Assembly (NCBI GenBank): GCA_001579985.1
Contig: LRSR01012076.1
Coordinates: 1-62,559, forward strand
Direction: 5' to 3'
Length of the DNA: 62,559 bases
DNA from: Hypsibius dujardini
Taxonomy: Eukaryota; Tardigrada; Eutardigrada; Parachela; Hypsibiidae
The notes under the pieces are model-generated. The model had not been told where the DNA came from and ran no database searches. It saw only the letters and a list, made by a program, of their open reading frames with translations. Positions 23,801 through 36,900 of the stretch are shown piece after piece (positions within the stretch are counted from its first letter, which is position 1; the number at the start of each line of letters is the position of its first letter). The position numbers and the translations under genes are program-made.

Positions 23801-26800
23801 ATGATTTCCAACAGTATATTTGGGTGATGTCTATCAACTCGATATTGAATTTGGAATGAAACAGTTTTGAAATAATTGTTTTTAAGTTAGTTCTCAAAAA
23901 CACAATTTTTACAGTGAAAATAAAGGCAAATGGAATCTTTTTGTGTTTTTCCGACTTCAAAACATCACTAAACACATTTTTGTGGTGTTTTGTATATCCA
24001 TCACTGAAGTAGGTCTAAAAAAACGTTTAAAGTGGTTCTGAATTCGGCACTTGAATAGTACCCCAAGTAAGTCACTGTATGATCCTTTGGTACAGTGATG
24101 CTCTATGCTGGAATGCCATTGGGTCTGCGTAAAATTCTGGTGAGACAACGTGTGCAATAGTAATCGACATCGGTCGACGCGTTTGGCTTCGAGAATGATT
24201 TATTGGCGACGAGAAACCTATCTACAAATTTGTACTGCCATTTCAGATCGAAGCTACCAAACTGAATATGACTTCTGGGGAGCACGTAAGTATTATATTA
24301 ACGGCATTTGGCATTTATATACTTGTCCTTTACAATTGTAGTTTAAAATTATTTAATTATTTATGATTATTTTATAGTCATTACGAGTATAATTATTTAT
24401 GGTTATTTATAGTATATATATATATATATATCATAGTTATATATAGTTATTTTCAGTCATCTACATATTTGTTTTAGTTATTCATAATTGCTTTGTTGTT
24501 CAGCAGTTTAATTTATAGTTATTTATCTATTTATTTGTTATTTATTTATGGTTATTTATAGTTATTACGATTACAATTGTTTACTAATTATTTATTCATT
24601 ATTTAATTATACTTGTTTATTTATTTATTAACTTATAGTTATGTAATTGTTGTACCTGTATTTTATCGCTGAGCTCTATGCTTTCCAAACTGGTCGTTGA
24701 AATGTTAGTTAGGGTCCCAGAAAACAAATGTTAAACTCCGTAATATGTTAATTTAGAACTATAGTGCATAACCGCAGTTGCAACCGTGCATTTTTGAGGG
24801 GGAGTTAACATGCTTCGATAGTACTTCAGCCTGTGGCAGCAGACTTTTTGCATTTTTAAAAATAGGTTTTTGTGGCTCTAACTCCATTCGGCGGAGCTTC
24901 CTGCGACTCTTTCACCTGGCAGAAAAATGACAGCGACGATCAGGTGCAATCATTCTCTTTTTAAACAATTCATCAATCATCAAGCGTCATTGTCATTCGT
25001 GACAGAATCCAAATTACTTCGGCCTTAAATTTTATATGAAAGTATGTATTGTCGCTCAGCTGGTCCGTTCGGCTTATCGCGCTGTCATCTTGATTGTTGT
25101 GAGCGATGAGACAGGACCCGAATACAGCACTCCCGCAATACAGCGCCTGATTTTGCAATGGCAAGCACTCACTCAAGACAAATACAACATTACAGCGTCG
25201 AGAAGCGAATTGGTTTGTAGCACAACCTAAATTTTTTATTTCACATCAAACGCCGTTTGATTAATTCATCCGGAATGATTCGATTTGCAGATGTTAAACA
25301 CCCTTGTTCCCGGTCACACTGCTGTTGAACTCATGGCCGAAGTAAGAGAAACTTATTGTTTTCGAATAATTTCAGTTTCTGTACCGATCTAAAGACTCAT
25401 TTAATTACGGGGAGGGATGATTTGACGCTTGAGTGTTCGTTTGGATCTTGACGTGAGGTGCATAGGCCACGCCCAGGCTGTTAACAAAGAGTCACATCTG
25501 TTAAGTTTTGAAATTATTACTGTTCACTCGACTGACTAATTTCGTTAAGAGATGTTTTTGAAGACGGTTGGTACTATGTTGTCGGTATTCGCTTAGAGAT
25601 CGGCTCGGATAATGGAGATAGCAAGCTTGCTAGGGTTGGTGACGAAAACGTTTGCCACTGCCGAAAACGGAAAACTCTGTCATGTAAAGTGGCAAAATGT
25701 TGTGGCTTAAACTGGGGGGGGGGGGTAACGGCCGGTCTGCTCAACCTCCACTCAGGCAATACTTTTTCTTGTACCGTACTGCCGCGATCTCAGGGGACAC
25801 TTTTTTGCCCTACCCGTAAATTTTAACCAACCCGGCCTATTAATACCAACGTCCAAAGGTTGATGCTGTCCCGTCATCCCGCCAGGAATTAGAACTCGTT
25901 CCACGTTGCGCTCGTCCGTCATCCACAAGAAATCCTTGATTGTGTGAACGGAATATCGATCAATGAAGAGGTGTCGGCCGGTGGCACTAAACGGGAAGTA
26001 TCATCAAGGAATTTCTCGTGCGGCTGTTGCGTCCACCATCCTTTTTGGGAACTTTTGACGATCGCATTGTACGTTACTTGAGCTTGCCGTCGACTTTTTC
26101 CGAGAGAACTCCGGTCTTCTGGTTATTAGCTTTGAAAACAACAACAGCAGGTAGTTTGGTTCCGTCAGCTTGGCAGACAAGGGAAACAGTGAATGTGGAT
26201 TTACTAAATTTGGGAATCGTCGCAATGAACTGAGAATTGATTGATTGACTATTTGATTGCATCTTTTGTGCAAGTCAGAGCGATCGAGGTGTTGTTTGAT
26301 TGGATGACTTGCCTGCTTTTCTCCTTTTCGCGTCAAGCCTCGCTTCTATGGAAAGAAGAAGCGCATAGACGTTTGATCGAAGTTGTAAAGAAGATTCGGA
26401 TGGATCCCTGGGAGCTTGATTTTCTGAACAGCAATGAGAAATATGAACTGCTCATCCTGTAAACGACGATCAATCAAGAATGTTGATAATTGATCAGTCC
26501 ATCAACTAGCTTGAACAGTGGTAAGGGAATTTCTAACGAAGTGAGCAATTAGCTACAGACACGTCCGTTTTCTGACAGGCATTTGTGGTCGAACGCAAGG
26601 AAATTCCTGCCTTCCTTTTCACTTTGGACATCCACCCATCTGACGCTTTCAGTTCAACCTGCTCTCCGGCCGCAATCTCCAGAGCCTTCTCTTTCATATC
26701 GCAGTTTTGAATTACCTTTCCGTCGTCTGCTTGCGCGAGTACCCATTCCGCAGTCTCTCTTTTGACCTCCTAAAATTCCGGAAAACTGATTCCCTTTTGA

Positions 26801-29208
26801 GGTTGCGGAATTCCGTCTCTGTGTTCGATATGCGACGCATAAATAACGTTAGAAACTCTTAAAGAGTGGAGACTGCGACAATAAATCAATCAATGGTCTA
26901 TTATTTGTTTCAACGGTGGAGTACTGACTTCGGAATTCCGGACACATGCGCATATTTCTAACCGACAACTTCGAGTCCTTAAAAGCTTGGAACACCTTAG
27001 CCGCTTTACGAGGTGTGTAGATCAGACGTGGAGGGGACATTTTTAAAAGAATAAGTGAACAAGAACAAGTGAATAAATCAATGAATCTATGAGCGAAGGC
27101 TGCAGCAAACGAGATTCAGAATATACATTTCGATAACTGATATGAATCAATCAATCGAGCACAACGAGTAAGCTGTAGGAAATCAGGCAATCAGAAAAAA
27201 GTAAATCAGATTGAACGTTTTCATCGAGTACAGGGCTATATTGAGGGAGGCGGGGTTTAGCTGGCCCTTGAGATTGCGACGGTACGATACTCCTAATTTT
27301 CATTCATCCGTAAGTAACTGGCGTTGTGTGCAGGCTATTCAGGCAGCGAGCCCTCTAGGATGGTCTGGTCGTCCACCGAGCGGAAAACTCCTTGCCGAAC
27401 TGCTACTGAATCGCACATTCAACCTTCAAATTGGGCTAGCCCACATGCTGGCCAGTGGTCAAACTGAAAACCCGCACATCGCTAACACCTTCAACTTTTT
27501 GCGTGGAACGTTCCAAGTGGGTTGAAATATACTATTCTCCTTCTCGGCCATAGGGTGTGTAATGATATACCCAAAGCTGAGGGTAAATAATGTCCTTTTT
27601 CTTGCAGCCTTATCTTGCTTCAGTTGCAAACTCGTCGGATGATCGCTTTCTCTGGGAGCGCGTACCAAATTCCACCTGGTTTGACCGTGACGCATTGCCA
27701 CCAAATGAACCATTGTGTGGATTCGATGGACGCTCCAGGGCCTGTTCCGGGGCAGGTACTGTAGATCTACCACTCTTTTTTCATTTAATGTTGGTAACGA
27801 AACACCTGTAGAGCCAAAGTCGGTCCTTTTCTCCGTGCATTGTAGACTCAACAAGATTCAACTTAGCGTTAGGCCTCGGTATATCTCTGGCCTTTGGATT
27901 GGCAACTATTTCAGGCACTTTCCTTTGGTATGGTTCAAAGTAGTATTTAGCACTGTATATTCACCACGAAGGGCTTCCTGACGTATGTACCGTGGGGGTC
28001 ACGTCCTAGTTTAGGAACAGTATTCAGATTTTAAAATGTTTGGCCATTTCTGACTCAAAACATTGTTCTGAATTGATGGGCATTAGCCGAATTTCGATTG
28101 GAGGTCAGAGGACGAAATTACATTGATCTGATTAATCTCTTGTACACAGCACAAATTGAAATAAATTTGCCCATTTCTGACCCAAAACAATATTTTGAAT
28201 CCCTTGGTATTGGTTGAGTTTTAACTGAGAATCAGGAGGCGGAGCTACAGCATTTCGATTGGTCTTTTAAACACAGCGCCCAGTACCCAATCATTATTTT
28301 ATGAAAGCACTGATACCGTTACCATGTCAATCGATCAACCATCGATTAGCCCAAACGACTGCGAGCCTATCCGCTGACCTGAGTTCAAGCGCGCGAAGCA
28401 AGCCGCCGCGAAGGAAATTGGTTTCTATGGCCACATTTGTGGATGGGTTTTGATGGGTTTGAATGGCATCACTGACTCAGATTTTTATGAGTGATGGATC
28501 ACCGAGCGTGGATGAGCAAACGAGGCCTCGTGCAGTGACCCATTACGCATGGGTTTAAGGCCAGAAGAATATGGCAGCGCTAATACTGCTACACAGTCAA
28601 TCAGTCAAGCATCGGTTAGCCAAACGAATGTGAGTCTGACCAATGACCTGAACGCGAGCGAACGAAGCATTCTATGTCACTCGCTTCAAATTAATGTTTT
28701 GGTTTATAAATGATTAAATATTTTTATCTAGAGTACTTTGGTCAAAAAAACAATCAGCACGCTGCAGTTCCGCCTCTTGGTTTTGATCGACATTTGGCCT
28801 ATTCAAATCGACTCAGAATATTGTTTTGAGTTGGAAATAGTCAAATCTATCTAAATAAGAGTGATGTGTACAAATTACCAATCAAAACGCTTTAGCTCCG
28901 CCCCCTTTTTCAAGAGGTTCAAACGACGCTCACGCCTGGCCCTCCCCCCTGACTAAAATTAGCGCCTCCTGATCGTTTTTTTAACAATTTTGCCCGTCCC
29001 CTTTAATTACCCATTATAAATGCGTAATTTGTTTACTAGGCGGAAGGAGTTAGCAAGGGGAAAGGATACTTGGAACTTGGATCCTTCCTTGCTGACCTTT
29101 CGTAACTCTGGCGCACGTCATCGGCGAAGCATAACCTTAAGCTGGCGAACCGGGTTGACACACTCTTACGTGATGGTTCGCCCGTCTTGTATGGCTTTAG
29201 GTAATTAA
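20801..29208 (+). CDS. R3: ANF-receptor-type single-pass receptor without kinase/cyclase domains, 547 aa
   Basis: Exons: 20801-21131, 22733-22796, 22875-23176, 24096-24139, 24247-24285, 24866-24943, 25060-25212, 25291-25341, 27334-27516, 27608-27755, 27846-27927, 29040-29208. They sum to 1644 nt in one frame, and the first eleven exons have exactly the R2 lengths. The signal peptide (FRFLHFFFYLPLVV), ectodomain, helix (LALGLGISLAFGLATISGTF) and tail (RKELARGKDTWNLDP) match R2 closely. The tail ends three residues earlier than R2's because of a local change before the stop. Introns align with R2 as well, so this is a recent tandem duplicate. Intron 8 carries a pogo-like element and intron 1 a different insertion. 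Presumably it is a plasma-membrane receptor; no catalytic domain follows. Confidence 0.92.
21540..22660. repeat. Inverted-repeat-bearing insertion in R3 intron 1
   Basis: The sequence gtggaaacttatttttg near 21680 recurs as its reverse complement near 22622. This suggests a degraded element of about 1 kb. The open frame over 21543-22082 matches nothing I recognise and was not called as a gene. Confidence 0.3.
24300..24640. repeat. A+T-rich TTTATAGTTAT repeats in R3 intron 5
   Basis: This is the counterpart of the R2 intron 5 repeats and includes a (TA)n run at about 24412-24430. Confidence 0.6.
25774..27282 (-). mobile_element. Degenerate pogo/Tigger-type DNA transposon, R3 intron 8
   Basis: The element is flanked by TA (25772-25773 and 27283-27284). 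Its ends read ccgtactgccgcgatctca and, reverse-complemented, ccgtcgcaatctcaa. On the minus strand a CENP-B-type DNA-binding segment is readable (ALEIAAGEQVELKASDGWM, near 26600-26750). DDE-type transposase pieces follow: YNFDQTSMRF (about 26420), ADGTKLPAVVVFK (about 26150) and IPGGMTGQHQPLDVGINRP (about 25830-25890). These lie in different frames with stops between them, so no active enzyme is encoded. The matching intron of R2 has the uninterrupted target (tcttgtacctctaa, 17021-17034). The family call rests on the IPGG.T..QPLDV.IN signature. Confidence 0.85.
28080..28925. repeat. Composite repeat in R3 intron 11: inverted GGCGGAGCTA arms around a direct repeat
   Basis: aggcggagctacagc (about 28235) faces its reverse-complement relative gctttagctccgcc (about 28888). 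Between them, a segment of about 80 bp (ccatcgattagcccaaacga and catcggttagccaaacgaat) occurs twice in direct orientation, near 28335 and 28610. A related ggcggagctatagac lies in R3 intron 3 near 23724. Confidence 0.5.
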
Positions 29209-30945
29209 GCTCTTTAACCCGTTAACGTCCACTACCAGATCCGACTTGATTTGAATGTCAAAAGTATTTTTCCCTGGAATAGTTTCACTCAATTAAGAAA
29301 AAAAAATTTCAATTTTCTTTTATGATTTGGGAAATTTCGTTTTTTAGCTTGACCACTGTCCATTGTAAAGATAAGAATAATTTGTTTGCTGAAAAGTGTG
29401 TCAGGTGGGGATTGGCACCTTTTTTGAGCATTCAACCAATTAATCAATCATCAGTTTTTCGTAGGAATCAATTTTGGTCGTTTTTCAGCGAAAATTTGGT
29501 GACTTGTTCTGACCGTTCATCCGATCCAAACAAACTCTTTTTTAAGTCAGCAAGCTATAATCAATCTGATAAACATAAAAGAGTTCGTATTTTTATCATC
29601 TTTAGCATTTTGTTGGCAGTCGCGACCTCAGCGACCCAAAAATAGACAAAACTGGCCGACTTTGACTATTTTTGTCGGACATTGGTCATTCAACAAACGT
29701 GAAACTAATGATCTCTAATTTTGGAACAACAGTTGAAATCTCAAAAACAGTTAAGTTTGCCAAAATCGATCGAACGCTCTGTGAATGAAAAATCAAAGGT
29801 CGCTCTGTCGACATTTGTACGCCATAGGATGTTAACGGGTTAATTGAGCCTAAAGCGCAGAGTATATTCACAAGATGTGGCATATCCCATAACGGCGGTC
29901 ACATCAAATTTAACGACATTTTATAGTTTTCTCATTAGGATAAATCTCGAATAAGTTAAACTAGTTCCAGAATACTTTTTGCCGAGTTTTTCTGGTGTAA
30001 CGCTTGCCGCATAATGACTCGGGTTGTATATTTCAACCGTCCTTGATTCATTTGCTGTTACGCTGTACGGTACTTCATTATACTCACTGTATTGTTATTA
30101 TTTGGGGCTCATAATAAAAAATCTCCGCAATTCAGTTGATCAAACTTAGGTAAGACATCACCACATGTACAAGTTCTGATGATGGTCAACACAGCGGCAG
30201 CCAAAGTGACTTAGCTGTTTACTAAGACTGTAATAACATTTCGCCCCAACTGTATGCGTACAGTTATGTTAGGTTCAACAATATTACCGAACCTGAATAC
30301 TAATATAGGAGCGTACACAATTAAGCAAGCACATTTGATCGGTAGCCTTGCCCTGTGATGAATGTCTGCAAAGTGCTCATTTGACCTTTTCAACTCACCG
30401 TCCATATTTATCGCACCTGGTGAAATGTTGTCATGTTTTCTGCTAGTTGCTAATTGCTGTATTCATGAGAAAATGGTTGTTTACTCTGTTCTCGGGGGAT
30501 GGAATGTCATTGTCCTTCGATTGCAATAATTTCTCGTGTGTTGATAATTAATATATTTACGCCCTAACGGTTGTTTCGCTTGAATCCCTGCCGGCTGAGT
30601 ATTTTAGGGAAAGCTTATTGACGGCCCAGCATCAGCAAGCATAAATCATCTTTCTAGTCAAATGCCCGTTGGGGAATTCCGGTGACAAAGGCGTCAATAT
30701 TTCCTTTCTACGTTGGTAGATCCGTCACATTAATTTTTCATATGCATCCACGCTTTACGTGATTGTAGAAGCTTGGGTCACATAATTCAAGCTTGGATAC
30801 CGACAGGTACAAATACGCCTTCTCAAAAACTCCTCTATGTAGTACATGTCAATACTATAAGCATTACTATACCAAACACTTTATTCTACGATTTTTAAAG
30901 CACGTTTGTTAAAAAGTTTTGGTTACATGAACACGCTTGTTTGAG
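29209..30945. other. Intergenic spacer R3-R4
   Basis: No gene is seen. There are several short open frames in A+T-rich sequence, none with a recognisable motif or paired splice sites. Confidence 0.55.
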
Positions 30946-33900
30946 ATGAATCTTGTTGCTAGGTTATTACGTATTTTGGTTGTCACACAGTTGCTACTAG
31001 GTACCGGGGCTCTGCCTCGTGTGCATATCATATCGCCAGGCTTCTTCAGCAAGTCCGACGCACCATCGCTGACCCATTTTGAGCCCGCTCTTGAGACTGG
31101 GTTGGAAACAGTTCGCAGAAAGTATCCACACACCAACTGGACCGGGGAGATTTTGCATCAGACCAGCTTCATCGACTGCTTCAGTCTTCGTGATAACATT
31201 CAGGTTGAACTGTCCAAATGGTACTACACGAAGGCGTCCGGTGAAGATGTTCTCACTGTTATTATCGCTCCAGGTGAGATTTGCCATCGCACTCTGTGCA
31301 AAACAATGCGACTAAAGCGAAAGTCATTTCAATGGGGCTTTTCTATAAATAAAAAAGTGGACTACGAAATGTGAAGACCGAACAGGGATTGTAAATATGA
31401 AACAGGCCCGTCAGGAAATCTATTGTTAAAGAAACTTAGAGACCTGGTTTGAGGGCATAATACCGTAACACTGAATATAACATTGAAATTCAACTCTGTT
31501 GGCCTGAGCTTTGCGCTTACGTTTCTTGGCGTAGACGTCATAAACCAAGACTTGTCCCGCATCTCGTTGTGACGAATAGGGACGAATAAAATGCGGTAAC
31601 AAATTGTCGCGTGAGATATTGCCTACACACTCGACGCTTCATGTTTTCGCGCAAAATTTAATTCTCTTCGTACTATTCAATAATTATTTCGATCATGCTA
31701 TTCTTCTGGCTACATGAGAAATCGTAATCTTTTGCACGAAATTGCAAATGCCATTTACAAACAACCGTTGAGGTTAATGGAAAATTCAAACATCAGTCTG
31801 ATGATTCAGAGTGTATTGTCATGGCACAATTACAGTAAAGTTGCCCAGCGTGTGTTTTTATAGGATGCTTTGAAAGTCGATATCTGAGCCAACTAGCAGC
31901 AGGATGGGACACCTTACTTATCACAAGGTCAGTCAAACATCCGAATTAGTAGGCTTAACAGGAACAAGGGATGTTGAAGATGTCCTCATTTGGTTAGCAT
32001 TGATTATACGGAGAATATCGCCGATCGAGATGTCTTCCCAAGTTACGTGACTACATCCCCCTTCAGTCCTGCCTACCAGATTGTTTACTGCGCCCTGCTC
32101 AATAAACTAAACTGGACCAAGGTTTACCTGTTGTATGACACCAACAGCGGTTCGTTTAACGCCTTCCAAGCCCAGTTACTGCCAGTGCGAATTCCTGCCA
32201 ATTGTGCCGTGCAGCTAACACGACAGCAGTTTACCAGTAGCTTCTCCAACGTATCGGAGCAACTTCAGCCAATTTTACGTGACTTCAACCTCAAAAGCAG
32301 AGGTAATTAAATAATGCCATATCTTATTATGGGTCTATACTGGCATAAAAAGATCAAACATCTACGAGTGGTCCTCTCTCTTGCGTTAGACAACACTTAA
32401 CAAGCTTACCCACCGAATTTTCCGAGCTACTTACCCTACTTGTCTCCCTCTTACAAGGGAATATTTACCTGCGTCAGTCTGAGATCAGGCCCAACTTTTT
32501 TCATGGATACATACTATCAAACCATGATTTTTGAAAATATAACTGGTCCCCCACAATTCCGTTTGAAATGGAGAAAATCGGAGAAGATTCCTATTGCGGC
32601 AGCTACTTTAATGCTTTCACAATAGCGTTGATTGATTGAATTTCGCAAAGTATTTTGTTGGTTTATCCATTTAACGGTTTAGGCAAACAAAAGTCGATGC
32701 GCAAATCATTTGACAAACGATTTGGGGCCACAATAATGGTTAGGGAGTTACTGTATAAGAACAGTACTGTCCGGTCGAGGGGTACCGGGAGCCCTTATGG
32801 AGTTGAAGTTATGGAGTTACTGTATATGAACAGTACTGTAGTACTGTCAGGTCAAGGGGTACCGGAGGCGCATGTGCTTATTTTGCTATTGCCATCGAAG
32901 TGTATTTAGGTACAGACATGGCTAGATACATTGTGGTACCACTTGTAATATGGTGGTGCTTACGAAAATAGCTGTAACTATGTTCTTCTGTACCAAAGTA
33001 CAGACGTGGTTAGGTACACTGTGGTACTGTCTGCAATATGGTGGCACCTATGGAAATGGTTTTACCTATGTACTTCTGTACTTAGATACAGAAGTGGCTA
33101 GGTACACTGGGGTACGGGCTGCTATATATTGGTACATATAAAAATGGTTGTACCAAAGTGCAGATGCCCAAACATAATATTTCATTTTCTAGAGATTTTC
33201 ATGACCGAAGACGAGAAAAGGGAGATGACTGGTTCTCAACGGTGTCCCAGACTTTTGTGTTTTCGTGTGCTTTTTGATAACCTGACGTGATTGTTTTCGG
33301 CGTTCAAACATTTATAAATATTTTGAAACATACTTACGATTGTTTAAAGGCAAAATTTTGTGATAATGCTTTACCGTGAGCCCGAGACGACTTATGAATG
33401 AGTGCCCATTTCGCATTAGTTGCCATTGTAAACGCCAAAAAATTACCAATACTGCAAAACAATCACTATAAATTACCTGATGAACTTTCACGGATAAATT
33501 TGATGCTCTCATATGATAAGCTAATCGATAAGTAACATGAAAAGTTGAAATTTGTTTTTCATGGTGATGTCTTGTGACGAATATCCGCAAACGTGAAGGA
33601 GTTGAAAACCAAATCATAATGGCGGCTTGCTAAAACCATAATGCTCAGATTTGAAGAGGAGCTTCAGGATGTTCTGGTCAAAAAAATTTGTCGTTCAGTA
33701 TAATCATTTCGACGATTAATGCACGTTGCAGAATTTATTTGCTTTGTCTCGGGTGTTTAGATGTTTTTTTGCAATGAAAACCCCTAATTAAAAATTGAAT
33801 GGAACGGCTTAGACGATAGGGCTATGCAGAAACCAGAAAAACTAATTATTCAACCGCTCAATTGAGCTGAAAATTGGTTTTTAAAAGGGCTGAATGACCT

Positions 33901-36900
33901 AATTATAAAATTGTCTAAATGGGAATTGTGACACAATCCACGTGCTCATGCATTTGTCTGCTGGTATTAACGGCCTGTATGTGGTTATCTTTCTCTTCAT
34001 GTCTGTTTCCTATTTTAACAGAGATCTGTCATGGATTAAATTGGAGGATACATTTCACGTAATACGTAATAGACGGTCGATGAGGCAGTACGTCGCCACG
34101 GTTCCGTAATCCCAAGTGGTGATCATCTGCTCTAGATGTGGATGGAAAGATGTCTTAGCTTCAGGGCAAAGAGTCCACCTTATTAATGAAAACGTCGCAT
34201 CATTTTGAGGAGTTCTTGTCTGTGACCGTTTTTTGGGACGTCCCCCGCAAAGATAATTGTTCTTTTTCCTGGTGAGGAGAACAAAAGTAACAAATGGAGA
34301 GCCATGAGAAACAGACCGCTGGAAGTGAAAACGCTCCCGAAAGTAAACGGGCTGTTTCTAACGGTCTATCCGGATGGTAGGAACAGACTGTCCGAAAAGG
34401 GTACGGTTTGCACTGTAAGTGGAAGGACTGTCCGGACGATTGACGGTTGATTGAAGGTCTGTCCGGAAGGTGGACTGTCGATCCGGAAAGTGGACAAGCT
34501 ATCCGAAAAACGGACGGAATTTCGGGAAGCTGGATGGACTGTCTGGAAAGATGACGCGCTGCTCGGAAGGTCTCATCACTACCCGGAAGGTTAATTGTCT
34601 GTCTGTTCACCTTCCGAACAGAGCGCCAATTTCCGGGCATTGAGTCCTTCCTTCCATCAACCTTCCATCACGTTCCGTACACTCCGTTAATCTTCCGAAT
34701 AGTCTGCCAATCTTATAGTTAGCTCATACGTTTTCCTGCCAGTCCATCCGCCGGCTGAACAATCCGTCAATCTTCAAAACAGATCGTAGACCTTTCGGAG
34801 AGTCCGTCAATTTTCCAGACAGTCCGTCAATTTTTCGAATAGATCGTTAACCTTCGGTACGTCCCGCCAGCCATCCGAACGGCCCATCCACCTTCCGGAC
34901 AGTTCGTCAATCCTGCGATCAGTCCGTCAAAACTTTCCAGACAGTACGTTCGCCTTGCAAATAGTCCATCTATTTTCCGGATGGTCCGTCAAACTTCCGG
35001 ACAGGTCACCAATTTTCCGGACAGATGGTCAACTTCCAAACAGACCGTTATCATTACGAACAGCCTGTCAACCTTCCTGACATACTATCGACCTTCCGAA
35101 CAGTCTGTCAAGTGTGCACACTCCGTCCACCGTGTAGTCAGTTTAGGTGATATTCAAGGTGTTTGGCGAGTGGAAGTCCACTTTATACCCTATCTGAGCA
35201 TGTGATGAGAGAGAACATAAATTAACGAAGGCCAATACGCCATCACATATTTACCAGGCTACACACGGTGGGAGAAATTTTTTTGGAGATCGGATCTTTC
35301 AACAAAAACTTCCTAACTTATGCTTTGAGTAATTCCGATTACATAGCACCATCTAAGAGCCCATTACTTCCCTCAAATGTTCGATGCTTGCGACAATAGA
35401 TTTGTTGGGTAGAAAACCATTAGAAATCTCAAAGAAGATGGTCCAAGCAGAGTAGAAACACATCTACATATGCAACAGCTGATTCCGTGACTCAGCTACT
35501 GAAAGTGGCCCGAGTCCGCTTACCTCTCTTACTTTGCCCCATTCTCGCGTTGACCTCAATTTTTCATTTCCAAGTCAACAATCGCCCCTTTACATTTTTA
35601 TGTTAGCAGAATGTTTTAATCTCCTCTCATCTTGATTAAAAAAAACCAATTGACATTACTTATTAAGAAGCCCTCGTACTGTTCCTAGACAGTACAGTAG
35701 CTCCATAACTCCAACTCCATAAGGGCCCCCGGTACCCCTCGACCTGACAGTACTACAGTACTGTGCTATACAGTAACTCCTTAACTCCACAAGGGCCCCG
35801 GTACCCCTCGGCCTGAAAGTACTGTTCCTATGCAGTAACTCCATAATTCCAATTCCATATCGATATTTCACATCAATTTATAAGCTTTGTGTCAAAACTC
35901 GCCAGTAGTGGTCGCACCACTAAGAATGTGTAACTGTTAACGAAATATATGTTCCAGTGTTGATCTATGTCGGAAACCCTTTCGGCCTACGCAAAATTCT
36001 GGTGAGAAAACTTTCCTCGGGAATTTTCGATGCATCCAAGAATATCGAACATTAAATATCAGATAATTTTACATTAATTTATATGTTCCTCATAGGTTGA
36101 AGCCACGAAAATGAATATGACATCCGGCGAACATGTGAGTAAGGGCAAATTGATGGTAACAAGGCCCTGTATTAGGCATTATTTAGTTGTGTTAAAAGGT
36201 ATATCTGGCAATGACTCCGTTTCCCGGAGCTTACGGTGAAACATTCACGTGGCAGATCTTGGATCATGAGGATCAGGTATTCGCACCATAGCTTAATAGT
36301 TGAGAAGTTCAAACCGTTACTCGTCTGTACTGCAGTTCGTGCGCTCGGCTTATCGCGCCGTCATCCTAATGGTTCTATGTGACGCAACTGGACCAGCGTA
36401 CGACTCTCCGGTGATGCGGAGTTTGGTCAAGAAATGGCAGGAGCACACATTGGATAAATACAACATTACCGCTTCCCGAAAGAACTTGGTACAGCGTTGT
36501 TTCGCCGTGAAAGGAATTATATTTATTCAACTTGCAATATTTTTACAAATGCTATTCGAAGATCCTTCCTAGCCTTATTGCCGGTCACACCGCTGTGGAG
36601 CTCATGGCGGAAGTAAGTCCTTCTATTGCCAGGAAGTAAGAGAGTGAGATTTTCAAGGTTTGCTATCTCTAAAGGTAGATGACGAAGGNNNNNNNNNNNN
36701 NNNNNNNNNNNNNNNNNNNNNNNNNNNNNNNNNNNNNNNNNNNNNNNNNNNNNNNNNNNNNNNNNNNNNNNNNNNNNNNNNNNNNNNNNNNNNNNNNNNN
36801 NNNNNNNNNNNNNNNNNNNNNNNNNNNNNNNNNNNNNNNNNNNNNNNNNNNNNNNNNNNNNNNNNNNNNNNNNNNNNNNNNNNNNNNNNNNNNNNNNNNN

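Larger units (their letters stand above)
32732..35870. mobile_element. Foldback-like element, about 3.1 kb, in R4 intron 3
   Basis: The left end (32732-32880) carries about two copies of a roughly 75-bp unit containing ggagttactgtat, gaacagtactgt, cgaggggtaccgg and cccttatggagtt. The right end (35670-35870) carries about 2.5 copies of the same unit in reverse orientation. Inverted terminal regions built of tandem units are the hallmark of foldback elements. Inside lie a GTAC-rich array and two opposed 20-bp minisatellite arrays. No transposase-like frame was seen. Exact boundaries and target duplication are not resolved. Confidence 0.6.

Noticed and set aside
26004-26336. 110-residue minus-strand open frame
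   Set aside because: It is an out-of-frame reading of the degenerate pogo transposase.
34200-34640. 146-residue minus-strand open frame
   Set aside because: It is a translation of the reversed 20-bp minisatellite array; the Ser/Pro/Arg periodicity follows the repeat unit.
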